Shown here piece by piece: positions 30,787-43,760 of a DNA stretch of 64,000 nt. A model generated the notes under the pieces. The model saw only the letters and a list, made by a program, of their open reading frames with translations, was not told the DNA's origin and did not search any database. Each line of letters opens with the position of its first letter. Position 1 is the stretch's first letter. The position numbers and the translations under genes are program-made. The stretch is from Chloranthus sessilifolius (taxonomy: Eukaryota; Streptophyta; Magnoliopsida; Chloranthales; Chloranthaceae), in contig CM037587.1 in assembly GCA_021018995.1 (NCBI GenBank), positions 18,477,366-18,541,365 on the forward strand. The letters are read 5' to 3'.

Positions 30787-33464
30787 TGTGACAGCCCGGA
30801 TTTCTGCACCCAGAAATCCGTGCCATCAGGATCATACTCTGGATGATCCCCTGGACAAATCATATGTGTCTGCCCGTAAAGCGGAAGCCAAGCAGACACC
30901 ATCCAGCAGTGGTAGATCGAGTCAGTCATCTATCAACGCATTTAATCATAAAGAACAATAATTATAAAGCAATTAATTCTATATAAACTAAATGAAAATG
31001 CATTCTCAAAAAGGAACCAAGAAGAACCATTGGTGATGGACATCCATCACCCAAACAATGGTTCCCGATAGTGGTTCCGAATAGAGCGCATAAATAATAC
31101 AATAAGTGATCCTACTAAAATATATACAAAAGTGGCCACCAGGCACACAATAATCCAAAAGGACAAAATACAGTACATCGGACACGATTCAGACTTGGAC
31201 AGAACTCGTCTCACTGAATGTCTCTCTGTCTTCTCGCCTCACCTGGTCAGGTAGTCAGGTCTCTCTCGTACTGTGAGCCACGACCTCAGAACCTAAAATT
31301 TATTTAGAAAACAGGGTGAGCTACATCATAGCTCAATAGGAGAATTCCAACTAAGCGAATTGAATATGCAGATCATGCTATCTCATAACAGAAATCAAAT
31401 CAGGAACGTATAATCATGACGAATCAAACTAAAAGCTGAGATTTTATGCAAGAAATCAGATGTTATGCAAGTATATTATCAAAGTACTTAAATTGTGTGT
31501 ATTTAACTTAAGAAACTCCCGTGACTATATAGCACGGAGTAAACAGGAATGTCCGATAGGAAACCCCAGCCAATCGTCGTTCACATGAATAATTTTGAAA
31601 GTGCAACAATGCCTCATCTATGGAGTGCAATTGTGCCGAGGATTGAAAGCAGGTGCACAAGTGTTCCAGGCATCGGATATACCGTCGGGTCGGTGGGGAT
31701 CATCTGGTTTAAATCATCAAATCACATACGTATATACCTCACAGATCAGATAGCAGAATCAGAAGCAAGTTTCAGAATACGAATCAGGAAACAGAAATCA
31801 AGATAACAGGAATTTATGATATGCATACATGTTTGTTAAAAACAGAATCATGGCACAGATATAAAATAAACATGAAATCATACTAAAAAACAGTTTAGGT
31901 TGGTTTTCCCCTACCTCAGGTCACTTTATCTTCTAAGCAAATCCAAAGCTTTTTCAAGGTATCAGGGTTTGATCCTAGATCATAAACATAGTCCTTTACG
32001 TGTTAGGGATGTGCACACAATGGGGTGGTGTTTAACCCACAAACCAAAACAGAATAAAACAGGGGTGATTGATCGATCACCACTCTTATTGATCGATCAA
32101 TACCCCTTATTGATCGATCAATACCTCTCATTGATCGATCACCACCCTCTTAGCTCTCCCTCTGCAACAAGCCAATTGATCGATCAATACACCTTATTGA
32201 TCGATCACCTATCATCATTGATCGATCAATACACTCATTGATCGATTAATAACCTCTCTTCTACTCACATTTAACACAGCTTAAATTGATCGATCACCAC
32301 TTTGGTTGATCGATCAATACCTCTTGTTGATCGATCAATGCCTTCATTGATCGATCACCAGCCCTTTTTCAAAAATTCCCACCTTCTGTTCTCATTAATT
32401 ATTTATACAGATTGATCGATCAATGCCTTCATTGATCGATCAACCTCGATGATCGATCAATACCTATGTTGATCGATCACCAACTGTCATTGATCGATCA
32501 CTCTCTTGTTGATCGATCAGTGCCGAGGATTGATCGATCAATGCCCAAATTGATCGATCAATGCCCTTCGGGCATTGAACTTCCAGCATTTTGGGGCTTT
32601 TGTTCCCCCATTCTGTCCTATACAGATTGATCGATCAATGTTCTTCATTGATCGATCACCACTTGTCATTGATCGATCACTCTCTTGTTGATCGATCAAT
32701 AATGACAGAAACTCTGTCATTAATGGAGTTCATCTCCAACCCTATTTTAACCTATTTTTCATTAATGGTTCTCAACAACCATTAACACCACATCTATGCA
32801 CCTACTTGGGCTTCTCATTTGCCCCTATTTAAACACACAGACTCACCTTTGTTTGGGCCCTCTCAGGGTTTCGACAAATCGATCCGAATGAGGGTTTCGG
32901 ATCAAGCTCTCGGAGTTTATCACCGATCCGAGTCCGACGAGCAACCTTTTAGCCCCGGTTCAGCATGCAGAGACTTCACACACACACAAACCATACCTAA
33001 GCTTATTCCATTGATCTCTACATACCCTAGCTTAGGAAACTCACCATCTCAATCTTGCTAACCCTGTTTTATCCAAAAACCCTCTTGAAAACCCACCTAG
33101 CTACAGATTCCTTAGCTGCTAGAGTAACTAGGGCAAGGGGAAGAAGAAGAAGAAGAAGAAGAAGGGGGTCTCTCTCTCTAAGTCTTCCTTCCTTCTCCTA
33201 TAAGTTACTAAATAGATATTTCTATTTGCCCCTAGTTTATGTTCCGGTAAGGAGCACGAACACGGTTGCTACGGCGCAACGTGTCACATTGCCCCTCTAC
33301 ACAATTCAGACTTAAACGAAAATGTACATGTGAACTTATCTGATCACCGTGAAACTTTATCTTAACTAATATTAGTTCTAAAGTTTTAAGTCAGCCTCGA
33401 TTTCCGTGCCGGGCACGTAGATCGAAACAGTCAGGTTCGTGTCTTAAATTTCAGGGTCGTTACA
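30787..33464 (-). mobile_element. Solo Del/Tekay LTR
   Basis: 2678 bases from TGTGACAGCCC to GGGTCGTTACA (minus-strand orientation), flanked by TTTTT on both sides (30782-30786 and 33465-33469). It has no interior, as expected after LTR-LTR recombination. It is the same subfamily as 14870-17528. The uninterrupted Tat-like sequence is seen in the other LTR near 58225-58250. Confidence 0.9.
32065..32702. repeat. Array of TGATCGATCA palindromes in the solo LTR
   Basis: About 23 exact palindromes over some 640 bases. The spacer text is largely shared with the array at 16156-16735, so the array is inherited within the family. Confidence 0.95.
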
Positions 33465-35708
33465 TTTTTGGGACTTCGAAACCAGAGAACTCCGAGGACC
33501 ATAGAGCAAATTAGTCATGATGTTGAGATTCAAACCCCCGAACCTTCGATGATTCCTCTCCACGGCCCCGACCCTAGGTAGGAATTTAATTTTGCTTTAG
33601 ACTTAGGATTTCCCCTCAGTTTAATTAATCAAATCTATTTATAATTTTTAGATCGTAGCATCCTTTTCAGACCGAAATTCTCTATATCCGATTCTAGTTC
33701 TTTGTTTCTAGAATTGGCCCTTAATCTGGCGGTCCGATATATCGACCTTATACTTTGATTCTACTCTAAAATCTTAATCTACAGTCCTGTCATTAATCTC
33801 TGGTTCTAACTCTTAGAGTTCAGAACCAGTCTTTAATCCCATGGTTTGATTTTTTTTATTTCGACTCCGATTTTAGTCCTTGGATTTTTTTTAGCCTTTA
33901 GTTTTAATCTTTAGATTCTAATTCTTAAATCTTAAGTTTTAGAATTCAGCCTTTAGGAAATCCCTCCCCAAATCCTTACTTTAGAGCCAACTAGGTCTCA
34001 CCCACCTTTTTTCAATTGTCAATCTCATTACTTTTATATTTGACTTATTTTGAGGTACCACACGGAGTCAGATTGGGGTAAAATTGGTCATGTTGGAAAG
34101 CTTATCAAAGTAGCTTTCCAATGAGCTAAAAAATGAACAATTCTGACATATATCAAAAAAGTTATGGTCAATTTTCAGCCGCTGCACAAAAAGTGATGTT
34201 TTTCAAAACTCTTAGTTGAATTAGGATTAGTATCTTTATTATATTATTTTATAAAATAAGATTTATGGTAAAAGCCTATAAATAAGACCTTTACCTCCTA
34301 TCCAATTCTCCTCTACATAATCTCCTCTATCCAATTCCCCTCTACGTAATTTCCTCTACACAATTTCCTCTATACAATTTTTCCTTATACAATTTCCCTT
34401 TATACAATTTCCCTTTGCACAATTTAGACGATTTCTACAGGTAATTTCTTAATCTTCATTTTTCTGGTTCTAATTCTTAGGTTCTAGAACCAATTCCCCT
34501 TTTTTATATTCTAGTTCTAGATTTAGGTTCTAGCCCTCTAGTTCTTAAATTCTAGATCTTAGGTCTTAATTTAAATTTATAATTTTCTAATTCTAGTCTT
34601 TAGGTTCTAGAATCGGTCCTTAATCTCACGGTCCAAATTCTCCTAATTTAAACCCCGATTGTGGTTCTTAGATTTTAGCTCTAGTCTTAATTTCTCATAA
34701 TTCTATATTCTAAAATTTGCTTTATAGTTACGATTCTTAATTCTTTTTTTCTTTTAGCCCTAAAATCTTAGCCCTTAAATACGAATCATCAATCTCTCAA
34801 TCTATAAAAAAAATACTACTTTATAATTCAAATTCAGTCTTTTCAATTTTTAGCCATCCGATTTGCCTAAGGGAGCTTACGGAGGGTACTCGGGAACGAG
34901 GCCAATCCTCCTTAGCATAACGAGCCACACCCCCCTTTTTCCGTCTATTTATTTCATTTAATTTTATTTCAATAAAACTAGCATGCTTATTTAAAATCAG
35001 AATTTCCATAGAATTGACATATTTAATTTAGTTAGAGTTTTATTCAAATCAGTATAATTCTAATCAGTCATAATATAATTAAGAACGGTTGTATTCCTAG
35101 TACAATTAGGGGACTAATATTAATTAGACTTCTAATAGGATTAGGAAACTAAATTAATTAGAGCTCTAATAAGATTAAAACGTTTAAATTAATTAGACTC
35201 CTAGTGGGATTAGGAGACTTAATTAAATTAGACTCCTAGTAGAATTAGGAGACCCTTTCTTAATCAGACTCCTAGTAGGATTAGGAGACCCTTTTTTAAT
35301 CAGATTCCCAGTAGGATTAGAAAACTAAATCAATCAGACTCCCAGTAGGATTAGGAGACCAAATTAAAGAAAATCCCAACAGGAATAGAAAAACCAAACC
35401 AGATACACTAAAGGCAACCCACAGTTGCTGACGTTCGCCGGCGGACGATTCAGTAAAGGAGTTCAACCTGCAAGCCCCCGCTTCCCTTTAAAACGTGATC
35501 ACTGACGTGTTGCAGCGTCAATAAATATCTGCAGCTTGCGATCGCATCTTCTCAGGTATTCTTCATTTAGAGTTTGCCTCTTTAATTTCAGCATTTAATA
35601 TTTTCTAATTTATTACTCCGTCATTGCCATTGCAAGAGTCCGCTTAGGACAGAATTGGGCCACTGGTTTCGGGGATCGAAAGGAACCCAGAAAAAATGCA
35701 CACCAACA

Positions 35709-36154
35709 GACTCGCGATTGCGATGGGACTCTTTTGCGCTAAGGTTGCCCCGATTTAATTAATTTGGTTTTCTATTTTTCTTGTTTTATTTAATTTGGTT
35801 TTATATTTTTCACTTTTTATTTTAATTTTTATTTTATTTCGCTTTATCACTTTTCTACATACACTTGCACGTGGATAAATTAAAAAAAAAAAATAATAAA
35901 AGAAAATAAAAAAAAACTATTTTAAAATGATCGGCATCAGAAAATTGAACTTTAATGATAATGACCCACCCGTATGTGGCCCCCATAGCGACCCCGAGTA
36001 TAACGATAGGTCATCTTCGTGGACAGCCCAGCGTCGTACTCGGGTAAATATAGTTAATGAGAGCGAAAAATACCCCTTCGCTCCATGAAATATAAATCAT
36101 AGTGATAGCACTGAAGAAAGGGATACTGAGCGAAGCAACTCCAATAGTCAAGTT
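35709..36154 (+). other. Leader of the Tat-like element
   Basis: GACTCGCGATTGCGATGGGA follows the LTR and may contain the primer-binding site, although it does not match a site I can name. A T-rich stretch and an A-rich stretch follow (35760-35920). Confidence 0.4.
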
Positions 36155-37276
36155 ATGGACCACACTCCCAGTGCACTCACAAAAGGAGGAAAAGAAGTCG
36201 ACGCATGGCTCCGGTCCCAAAAACAAGTTACTCCAAGGAACAGACAAGAGGAAAGGACACTGACTCCTCCACATGCTCCGACTCCCCTGACACACAACAC
36301 ATATACCTCTCACACCTTCTGCAACAGCAACTGTCGAGGACAACCCTCCCCCAAGGCATCTAGAAAAGACACCGTGATAAATGTAAACAACCTCCACCAA
36401 TTTCTAGATGACTACATGGCTAACAAAGAACGCTCCAGTCACACGTTTGGATACGACAAATTTTTCCGAAACATTGACTTCATTGTACCCGCTGGTTTTA
36501 AACCTCCAAAATTTAACAAATATAATAGTACGGGAAACCCAAAGCACCACTTGGCCCTATTCTACAATGACTGTCGACCAATCCGCACCAATCACGGGAT
36601 CCTGATCCACTACTTTCAGAGATCTCTAGAAGGAGGAGCCCTTGACTGGTTCACGGCCTTACCTTTAACCGAAATCGAGACATTCGAAGACTTAGCCCAC
36701 AGATTCCTAGATCAATACCAGCACCTGACTCTTGAAGAAATCAGTCTCGTTGACTTGATACACACAAAACAGGAGGATGGTGAAGGCTTCTCGACATTCA
36801 CCAATCGTTGGAGAAGACTTGCTGCTCTAACGAGGAATAAAATAAAATAAAGCAATGCGATAGAAATCGTGATTAGCAATACCCGAGAGCCTCTTCGGAG
36901 CATTTTCATCCTAAGCGACTATCATGACCTCGCTAGCCTTTATCAGCACGCCTCACGCTTAGAACGTCGATTGAAGAATGGAGACCTCAATCTTCCTGCC
37001 TTAACGTCCAACGGACCTTCCTCCGACAATCCTAAGACAAACACCCTAAATGAGAGTCTAGACTCTGAAGAAACTCACACGAACCAAGAATCGAACCAAA
37101 CAAACCCTCAACCGTACCACCCATATGACCAAGCTCAAGATCTATGCACAAACCTATATCCTGACCAAAATCAATTATCACACATAAACCAAGGCCAACA
37201 CCAAAACCAATCACTATACACCAACCAATATATGAACTCGTACTATGACCAAAACCAGTGCCCCAACAACACGTAA
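36155..37276 (+). pseudogene. Gag-like region of the Tat-like element
   Basis: The first part (36155-36850) has the retrotransposon gag pattern: FKPPKFNKYNSTGNPKHHL, HYFQRSLEGGALDWFTALPL, FEDLAHRFLDQYQHL, then GEGFSTFTNRWRRLA. The following part (about 36869-37276) continues with an LYQHASRLERR-type phrase and then an Asn/Gln/Tyr-rich tail (DQNQ, NQYMNSYYDQNQ). No zinc knuckle was seen. It would form the particle core if functional; it is a fossil. Confidence 0.65.
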
Positions 37277-37662
37277 ACTAACACCACCTATTACAACCCA
37301 TTGTTCGATCAAACTCAACTCGCATACGAGACTGTACACTCATTCTCCTCTGCCCCATTCACCCAGCTAGCTTGATTCGAAGAATTGGACCTCCCTCAGA
37401 GCAAAACCATACTATTCACTTACAGCCAACCAACCTTATCCCACGCACTTATAAACGTGACGTTACCTTTCGCCCTAGACTGGTTACCAAGATCACTAAA
37501 CTTTAAACTATCACTGAATCCACCCCTAAACTAACTCAACCCATCCCCAAACTCATCGCTGAGCTCAACGCGCTTATCTCCGAACCAACTCAACCTACCC
37601 TTGAACTCTACAACCTACCAATAAACAAATCAACCCCCACACCTCCTGAACAGACCGAACCA

Positions 37663-39105
37663 ATGATGCAAACTGTCCCCGAACAAACTCACGTGCCGAT
37701 TCTAGGAGTATCTTTTGAACCAATCAATCGGTATTATACGACGCCATTCATACTTAAACCAATCACAAAACTAAACTCTGAACCCAAATCAGTAATCAAA
37801 TCTACTCCCAAAATCACTAACCCTCTCGCTTCCAAATCAACTCCAAAACTAACCCCCGAAATCGAACACATTGTTGAACACATTGCCCCACTAATCTCAA
37901 AACCAGCCCCTAAATCAATCCCTACACCTGCTTTAAAACTTGAACTCAATAACAAACACATCACCCCACTAACCTCAGAATCAACTCATGAATTGGTCTC
38001 TACACCCGCCTCAAAACCTAAACTCACAACCAAACTCACCACCTCTCCAACTTCAAAAAAAAATATCGAATCCGGCTCTATCACCAAACAGACCTCCGAA
38101 CCACCCACTCAAAAATCACTCCTTGGCTTAATTTTGGAACCAACTCATGAATCAATCCCTACAGAACTTACCACTGAACTTATCATCCCCTCAACTCCGA
38201 AACAAGAACTTAAACCCACTATTGAACTTACCATTCCACCAACCACGAAACTGAACCCTAAACTCAAACATATCATCAAAACTAAACCTATCATCAAATC
38301 TAAACTTAGCATCAAACCTAAACTTATCATCAAGCCTAAACCTACTATCAAAACTAAACCTATTATCGAATCTAAACCTATTATCAAACCTAATCCTATC
38401 CTCGAACATGAATCTATCATCGAACCTAAACCCATGATCGAACTTGAACCTGTCATCGGACACGAAACCAAACCGATCATTGAACTTAAACCCATCGCTG
38501 AATCCAGGCCCGAACCTATCATCGACCCAGCACCCATCCACAAGCTTGAAACCTCCATCAAAAGCGAACCCGCCATCAAATCTGAAGTCCAACCTGAACC
38601 TATCGTCAAACCTAAACTGATCACCGAATACAAACCTGACATCAAGCCTCCAACTATCAGTGAATCCAAATCGACCCTCGAACCTGAACCTACCGTTGAA
38701 CCTAAACCAATCACCGAACACAAACCTCTCATCAAACCTCAAACTATCAACAAATCCAAGCCCATCATCAAACTTGAACCCATCATTGAACTCGAGCTTG
38801 TTATCGAACATGAACCCAATACTAAAATCGAACCTATTCCTACAACGCCAACTCCACTCACCTTTGAGCCTACCACAAAACCTATCATGGAGTCGATCAT
38901 CGCTCCCACTTTCAAAATCAAACCAAACCCAAATCTTATGAAGCCAATCACCATCCATATCAACATACCTCAAATCCCATCAAAACATGAAATCAATAGC
39001 ACAACTAAAATCGCTTCTGATCATCACCCAAATCTTCGTGGACCTCATAATCAAAACCTTCACCGAACTCCAATCGGCGACAAAGCTACTACGTCAAACT
39101 TCTGA
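37663..39105 (+). CDS. 480-residue Lys/Pro/Ile/Glu repeat frame in the Tat-like element
   Basis: A single uninterrupted frame, unusual in this decayed surrounding. From about 38260 to 38830 it is dominated by a hexapeptide of the form [K/E]-P-I-I-[E/K]-[P/L/S], encoded by an 18-base degenerate repeat. The flanking parts are Thr/Pro/Lys-rich (TSKPAPKSI-type phrases). Asn, Gly and aromatic residues are rare, so the product should be extended or disordered. It sits downstream of gag where a protease-pol would be expected. Antisense frames here exist only because the repeat has no stops on the other strand. Function unknown. Confidence 0.5.
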   Translation: MMQTVPEQTHVPILGVSFEPINRYYTTPFILKPITKLNSEPKSVIKSTPKITNPLASKSTPKLTPEIEHIVEHIAPLISKPAPKSIPTPALKLELNNKHITPLTSESTHELVSTPASKPKLTTKLTTSPTSKKNIESGSITKQTSEPPTQKSLLGLILEPTHESIPTELTTELIIPSTPKQELKPTIELTIPPTTKLNPKLKHIIKTKPIIKSKLSIKPKLIIKPKPTIKTKPIIESKPIIKPNPILEHESIIEPKPMIELEPVIGHETKPIIELKPIAESRPEPIIDPAPIHKLETSIKSEPAIKSEVQPEPIVKPKLITEYKPDIKPPTISESKSTLEPEPTVEPKPITEHKPLIKPQTINKSKPIIKLEPIIELELVIEHEPNTKIEPIPTTPTPLTFEPTTKPIMESIIAPTFKIKPNPNLMKPITIHINIPQIPSKHEINSTTKIASDHHPNLRGPHNQNLHRTPIGDKATTSNF

Positions 39106-42100
39106 TACTCAACCTCCTCGAAAAATTATAAATAAAACTTTAAAACAACCTCACGATAAACCCAATGTGTGAATCAAACCAAACAAGCATAATCAAACAA
39201 AATTGGACTGCCCCACAAGTAGGAAAGGTCAACTTTAGACTACGCCCCCACGTCTCCTCTTCCTACTCTACCCCTGCCTTATCTTTTCACTACCTCTACA
39301 ACACTACCGTCCCTCTCAATGATTTTCACTCCAATTTCACTCGTAAACAACTTTCCAACGATCCATAAATAATTCTGCAGAACTCTCTAACAACTTTACG
39401 CTTCAACTCTATGAGAGGCTTCCCTCCGTTGAAAAACAAAAGAAGGTCCCTCCTGATAAGGAGACCCCGGACATAAAAGTCCTATCGAAGGAAGAAATCA
39501 AACGATACCACACTTATTTTTATAAACCCTATACCATCTAGAAAACGAACCTAAACATAACCTCGTTCTCATCCCTATCCCTCATTGATTAGATCGAAAG
39601 GGATCGAGGACCCGAAAACAATATTATCTAATCGAACGGTCACTTCGACCATCCAACATGTCCCACCAAGCGGACTTCCTGAGTCAGTCCCCCACCTAAG
39701 GAACTGATATTGTACCGTAACACGATAGTAATAACAAAAAATAATATAAAAAAATAAAATAAATAAATATAGAAAGGTACAAAAAAAACTAAAAGTATAA
39801 ATGCCCAAAACGTAGATACTCGAAAACAAAAATACTCTTCTATGCCCCAAACCCTTCGGATTCATGCTCGACCGAGAACTTGAAGTCAGGGAGCTAGTGC
39901 TAAGGAAAAAGTGCCTGTACAACCGCCTCGCCTGGAGGAAATCAAACCCATAAGAGAAGTACTTATATTATCTCGACAACATGCCCAGCAAATAGCCACA
40001 GGGGAAGGACTTTCTGACCCTTGGAATCGTAACTCAATGACCATCATGTTTCGTAGCCTATACAAACATACTTATATACCTATCATCCTCGCAATCATCA
40101 CAAGGCATTCGCCAGTCGTAGGTCATTATTTTCAAAACTATTTTGGGTATCATCTGACTCATTGACTACCCTCCTACTCAGGCAAATTGATCGAAAGGGC
40201 TAGTGGATCATGAAACTCTTTTTTTTTTAAATATAGAAAACTTTTGATTCTCATCCACCTCCTTCAGCCATTGGAGTTGATATTAGAGCAGGAAAAAATG
40301 AAAATATAAGGTTCCATCAAACCTCATATTTCTTGCATTAGTAGGTTGTTTAAAAAATATATATACGGATAAGGAGCACAACCGAGCGAGAGCAATACGA
40401 CGAATGAACAGTCAATGAATTCAGGGAAGCATAAGCAAATTGTGAGGGCATTCCTGATAATCTTATTAGGAAAGTATAAGCAAGCCGTGAGGGCATCCCT
40501 GACATCTTCACACTACTAGATGTCATCGTACCATGGCGGGAGGAGGATAAAACTCCTGCTAACTATAGAATTTGATGATTTGATGGTGCTGGACCATGAC
40601 GGAGAGCTCAATTATGACACCGTATTATCCACCCGAGAAGAAAGTAGTTGACTACTATTTCAAAATTTGGTCGAATAAGAAGCTACCCTCAGATCAATAA
40701 ACCTTACCTCCTCTTCACACTTTATTTTCTTTTCAGACAATGAGTCAAATGATTTTTAAAATCTCTTTCAGAACAAAATCGAAAACTCTCGAATGACTAG
40801 TGATGCAATCACCCATTTCCTACCATTCACCTCAATCTTGTTAAAAGCTATGATACATGATGATCGTTCTGCACTTAAAAAATCAAGCCTGCCATGCGGC
40901 CGAAATAATCGAACTACTTCCCAACGTAAGATCATTGGTAATACACTCCAGGACATCTGTGAGGTTGATAAAAGTCCCACTGTCACTTGACACTGGGGCA
41001 TTTTTTTTTAAGAGCGCTAGCACCTTGGTAGCGATACTCAGGTCACAAGACTGATACCCCAAACTGGGGCATTTTTTTTTTTTCAATTTAGTTTTTGCAT
41101 TTCCACCTTGGATACCCCAAACAGGGGGATTTTTTATTTATTTATTTTTTTTTATTTTTGTCTTCTATCTTTAAGTTCTTACTTTTCTGCCATGGGACCC
41201 TAAAATGAACACTTGAAACAAAATAATAGAGATACAATCAAAAAAATAAATACCATACTCTAATACTACCCATTCCCCCTTCTAACGTAACATACAATGA
41301 CAAACATAAAAAAATATAAATGAAATAAATACAATAAGAGAAAAATATCGTTCATTCTCAACAATAAAGAAAAAAAATTAATAATTACAAACCTCTTAGG
41401 ATTTAATATCCGGGATGCAAAATAAAAAGGAAGAAAAGACATTAGAAAATAAAAATGCCCCAAACTTTTAAATCCTAAGTTTATAAATAAAATTGAAAAT
41501 AAAACCAAGCCCCTTAGCCTCTATTGATAACATACACCTCCTAAATCACAAAACAACAAGTGTCACCCTCACAAATATTCTCCACGTAATTAAATCCATG
41601 GCAAGCCTAGATAAGCCAATAGGATTCAAACACTTCACACCCATCTAGAAACTTTCAATTAAACCCTAAATTCACACACTTCTAACAAGTGTCATCTCAA
41701 ATCAAATAAATGACAAAAAAAAAAAACTTTAAATTTTAAACAAAAAAATAATTTTCTAGAATAAGATCCTGACGTGTTTGGGACCAAAAAAGAAATGCCC
41801 CCAACAAATCCATCAGAACCAATTAAACCCTCTAAACAAAACTCAATAAAATAAATTAATCTTGGGATAAACCCTTAATAAACTCGGAGTGAAACCCTAA
41901 ACTAAATTAAATTCTAAAATAAATCAAACAAATCAAATATATTCAACTAATCCATCAATAAATTATATCAATAAACAAGCATAATAAAAAAAATGCCCCT
42001 TTATTTATAATTTAAAATTTTACAAATTTCACCGGAGGCATACCTCCCGAATTACAACCAAAAACGAAAGCCTAAAATGTAACATACAACTCAAAATAAA

Positions 42101-42999
42101 AATCGAAACTACGATGAGCCAAAACGAGGAGTAGAACGTCCAATCGGAGGCTTCAGAAATATTACCACCACACTTGGAGAACTTAAACGAGCCACCGGCA
42201 GAAGAGACAGAAGGATTGGTTGGGTAATGCATCCCTCCATTTACAGTACCTCCTCTCCCCGCCATCTCCACTTCCTCCGTTGCCACCCCATCAACGCTGC
42301 CTTCACTGCTCCCTAGAAAGGAATGGTGTAAAGACCGACGCTCTCATTCCCAATACCGCCCATTCTCAGAATAATATTGTCCCCCGACATCACACTGGCA
42401 TGAAGATCACGTGAAATAACGAATATAGGAAGAAATCCCATCCCAATCTGATGGTTAAATCACTCAATATAACTGAAACACGAATCTCAAAACACCAGAA
42501 CATTCAAAAAAGTCAACACTCGAGACTAAACGAGAGAATGAGAAACAAATGAAACCTCCTTCGCTTATATAGAGTACGGTCTTAATCGTGCGCCTAAAAA
42601 CATGTGCTTAATTTGATCAGGTGCTAGAAACATCATGCTCAATCGAAAACCTGCGCTCCTAACCTGGCGCGCAATACGACTGTCTCCCACATAGATAGTG
42701 CGACCTTATGATTCCGTGCTGCCCACCAGCCGCACAATCCGATTAAACGACTCACTTTTATCGCACAATTTGAAAGATCACCCACACACTGACCGAGTGA
42801 TGCTTTAGTCGCGCGCTAGTATTAGAACGTGTAATCCAATCACAAGTTAACCTACACACGCTTAAATACTTCCTTTAGACCCTGAATCGCACACCTGGAA
42901 TCGGGCGCGTGACCAGTTTAAACGGCTGATATCAGGGGCTTAATTCTTGATTTTACTCAAAATTTACCCCTCCTCGAGCAAGAGTCCCCTTTGCCCCAT
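39106..42999. other. Tat-like element interior, no recognised genes
   Basis: Short frames only (for example 39911-40165, 40793-41054 and 42029-42286 minus), none with a motif I know. AT-rich with A and T runs. GCGC-type hairpin words like those of the LTR occur at 42580-42960. Confidence 0.55.
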
Positions 43000-43760
43000 C
43001 GCATAGCCTCATGAACCATTTAAATTGAAAAGGGACCGTCACTTGTTGTCGTCCCATCACAAAATTATAGCCATGCTCTCATGGCCCATCGCGAAAAGCC
43101 AAAAATAAATCTCTCGAGAAAGCAAATACGCAAAAAAAAAAAAAAAAAAAACTAAGTCAATCATAACACAATTACAACATAATCTCACCAGAACCCAAGA
43201 TCTGCCAAAGAAAGAAACTAGACACACTTATCACACGAACACCTTACCCAGCGTAACGCTTAGCTCACTTCCCATCGCGGACACTACTACCCAAAAAAAA
43301 AATCATTCAAACAACACCGGTTACACTAAAGAATAAAAGGAGAAAGCATGAGCATGTCTCATCACCAAAACTAAGAGCCTCCTCCCGAAGTGCCCGCCAT
43401 AAACCTACCAGACGCCACTGCAACAAAAAGGCAGGAAGACATGGGACTACTCTCACGTCCTATAGCATTTCACTACGGCCAAGCTACAGCGCGATCATTT
43501 CAGCAATACCTCCCAAGTCCCATAGCGGTACCACTACAATCACCAAGGCCCCATCGCGACATCACACCGACAACCGCCAACCACCGCTTAAGCAACAAGC
43601 GAAAAAAAGAAAAAAAAATTGTACCCTACTACGACATTGCACCCGGAACATTGCATTACAATGACAGCCACCAAGTCCCGTCGCGACGCTACAATACCGC
43701 CAAAGTACCACCACCACAATATTACCAAGGTCCCACCGTACAATTCAGGTAAGTATCACC
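43000..43760. repeat. Scattered CCCATCGCG words in the element interior
   Basis: About eight variants of TCCCATCGCGAC lie near 42996, 43048, 43080, 43269, 43516, 43546, 43674 and 43729. Spacing is irregular. A 120-codon frame (43390-43752) across them is rich in Pro, Gln, His and Tyr and unrecognised. The LTR-adjacent leader at 35718 carries the reverse-complement word GCGATGGG. Confidence 0.55.

Larger units (their letters stand above)
29832..35708 (+). repeat. 5' LTR of the Tat-like element (split by a solo LTR)
   Basis: It starts TGCAGACACCCCC like the 3' LTR at 44889 and ends near ACACCAACA. It includes GCGCC/GGCGC hairpin words (30060-30480 and 30640-30710), CT-rich CAATTTCCTCTA-type repeats (34290-34430) and a CTAGTAGGATTAGGAGAC tandem block (35090-35350). 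Confidence 0.85.

Noticed and set aside
38145-38973. Long antisense frames (196 and 260 codons) over the Lys/Pro repeat
   Set aside because: They are mirror products of the 18-base repeat, rich in Phe/Asp/Arg, with no separate evidence of being genes.
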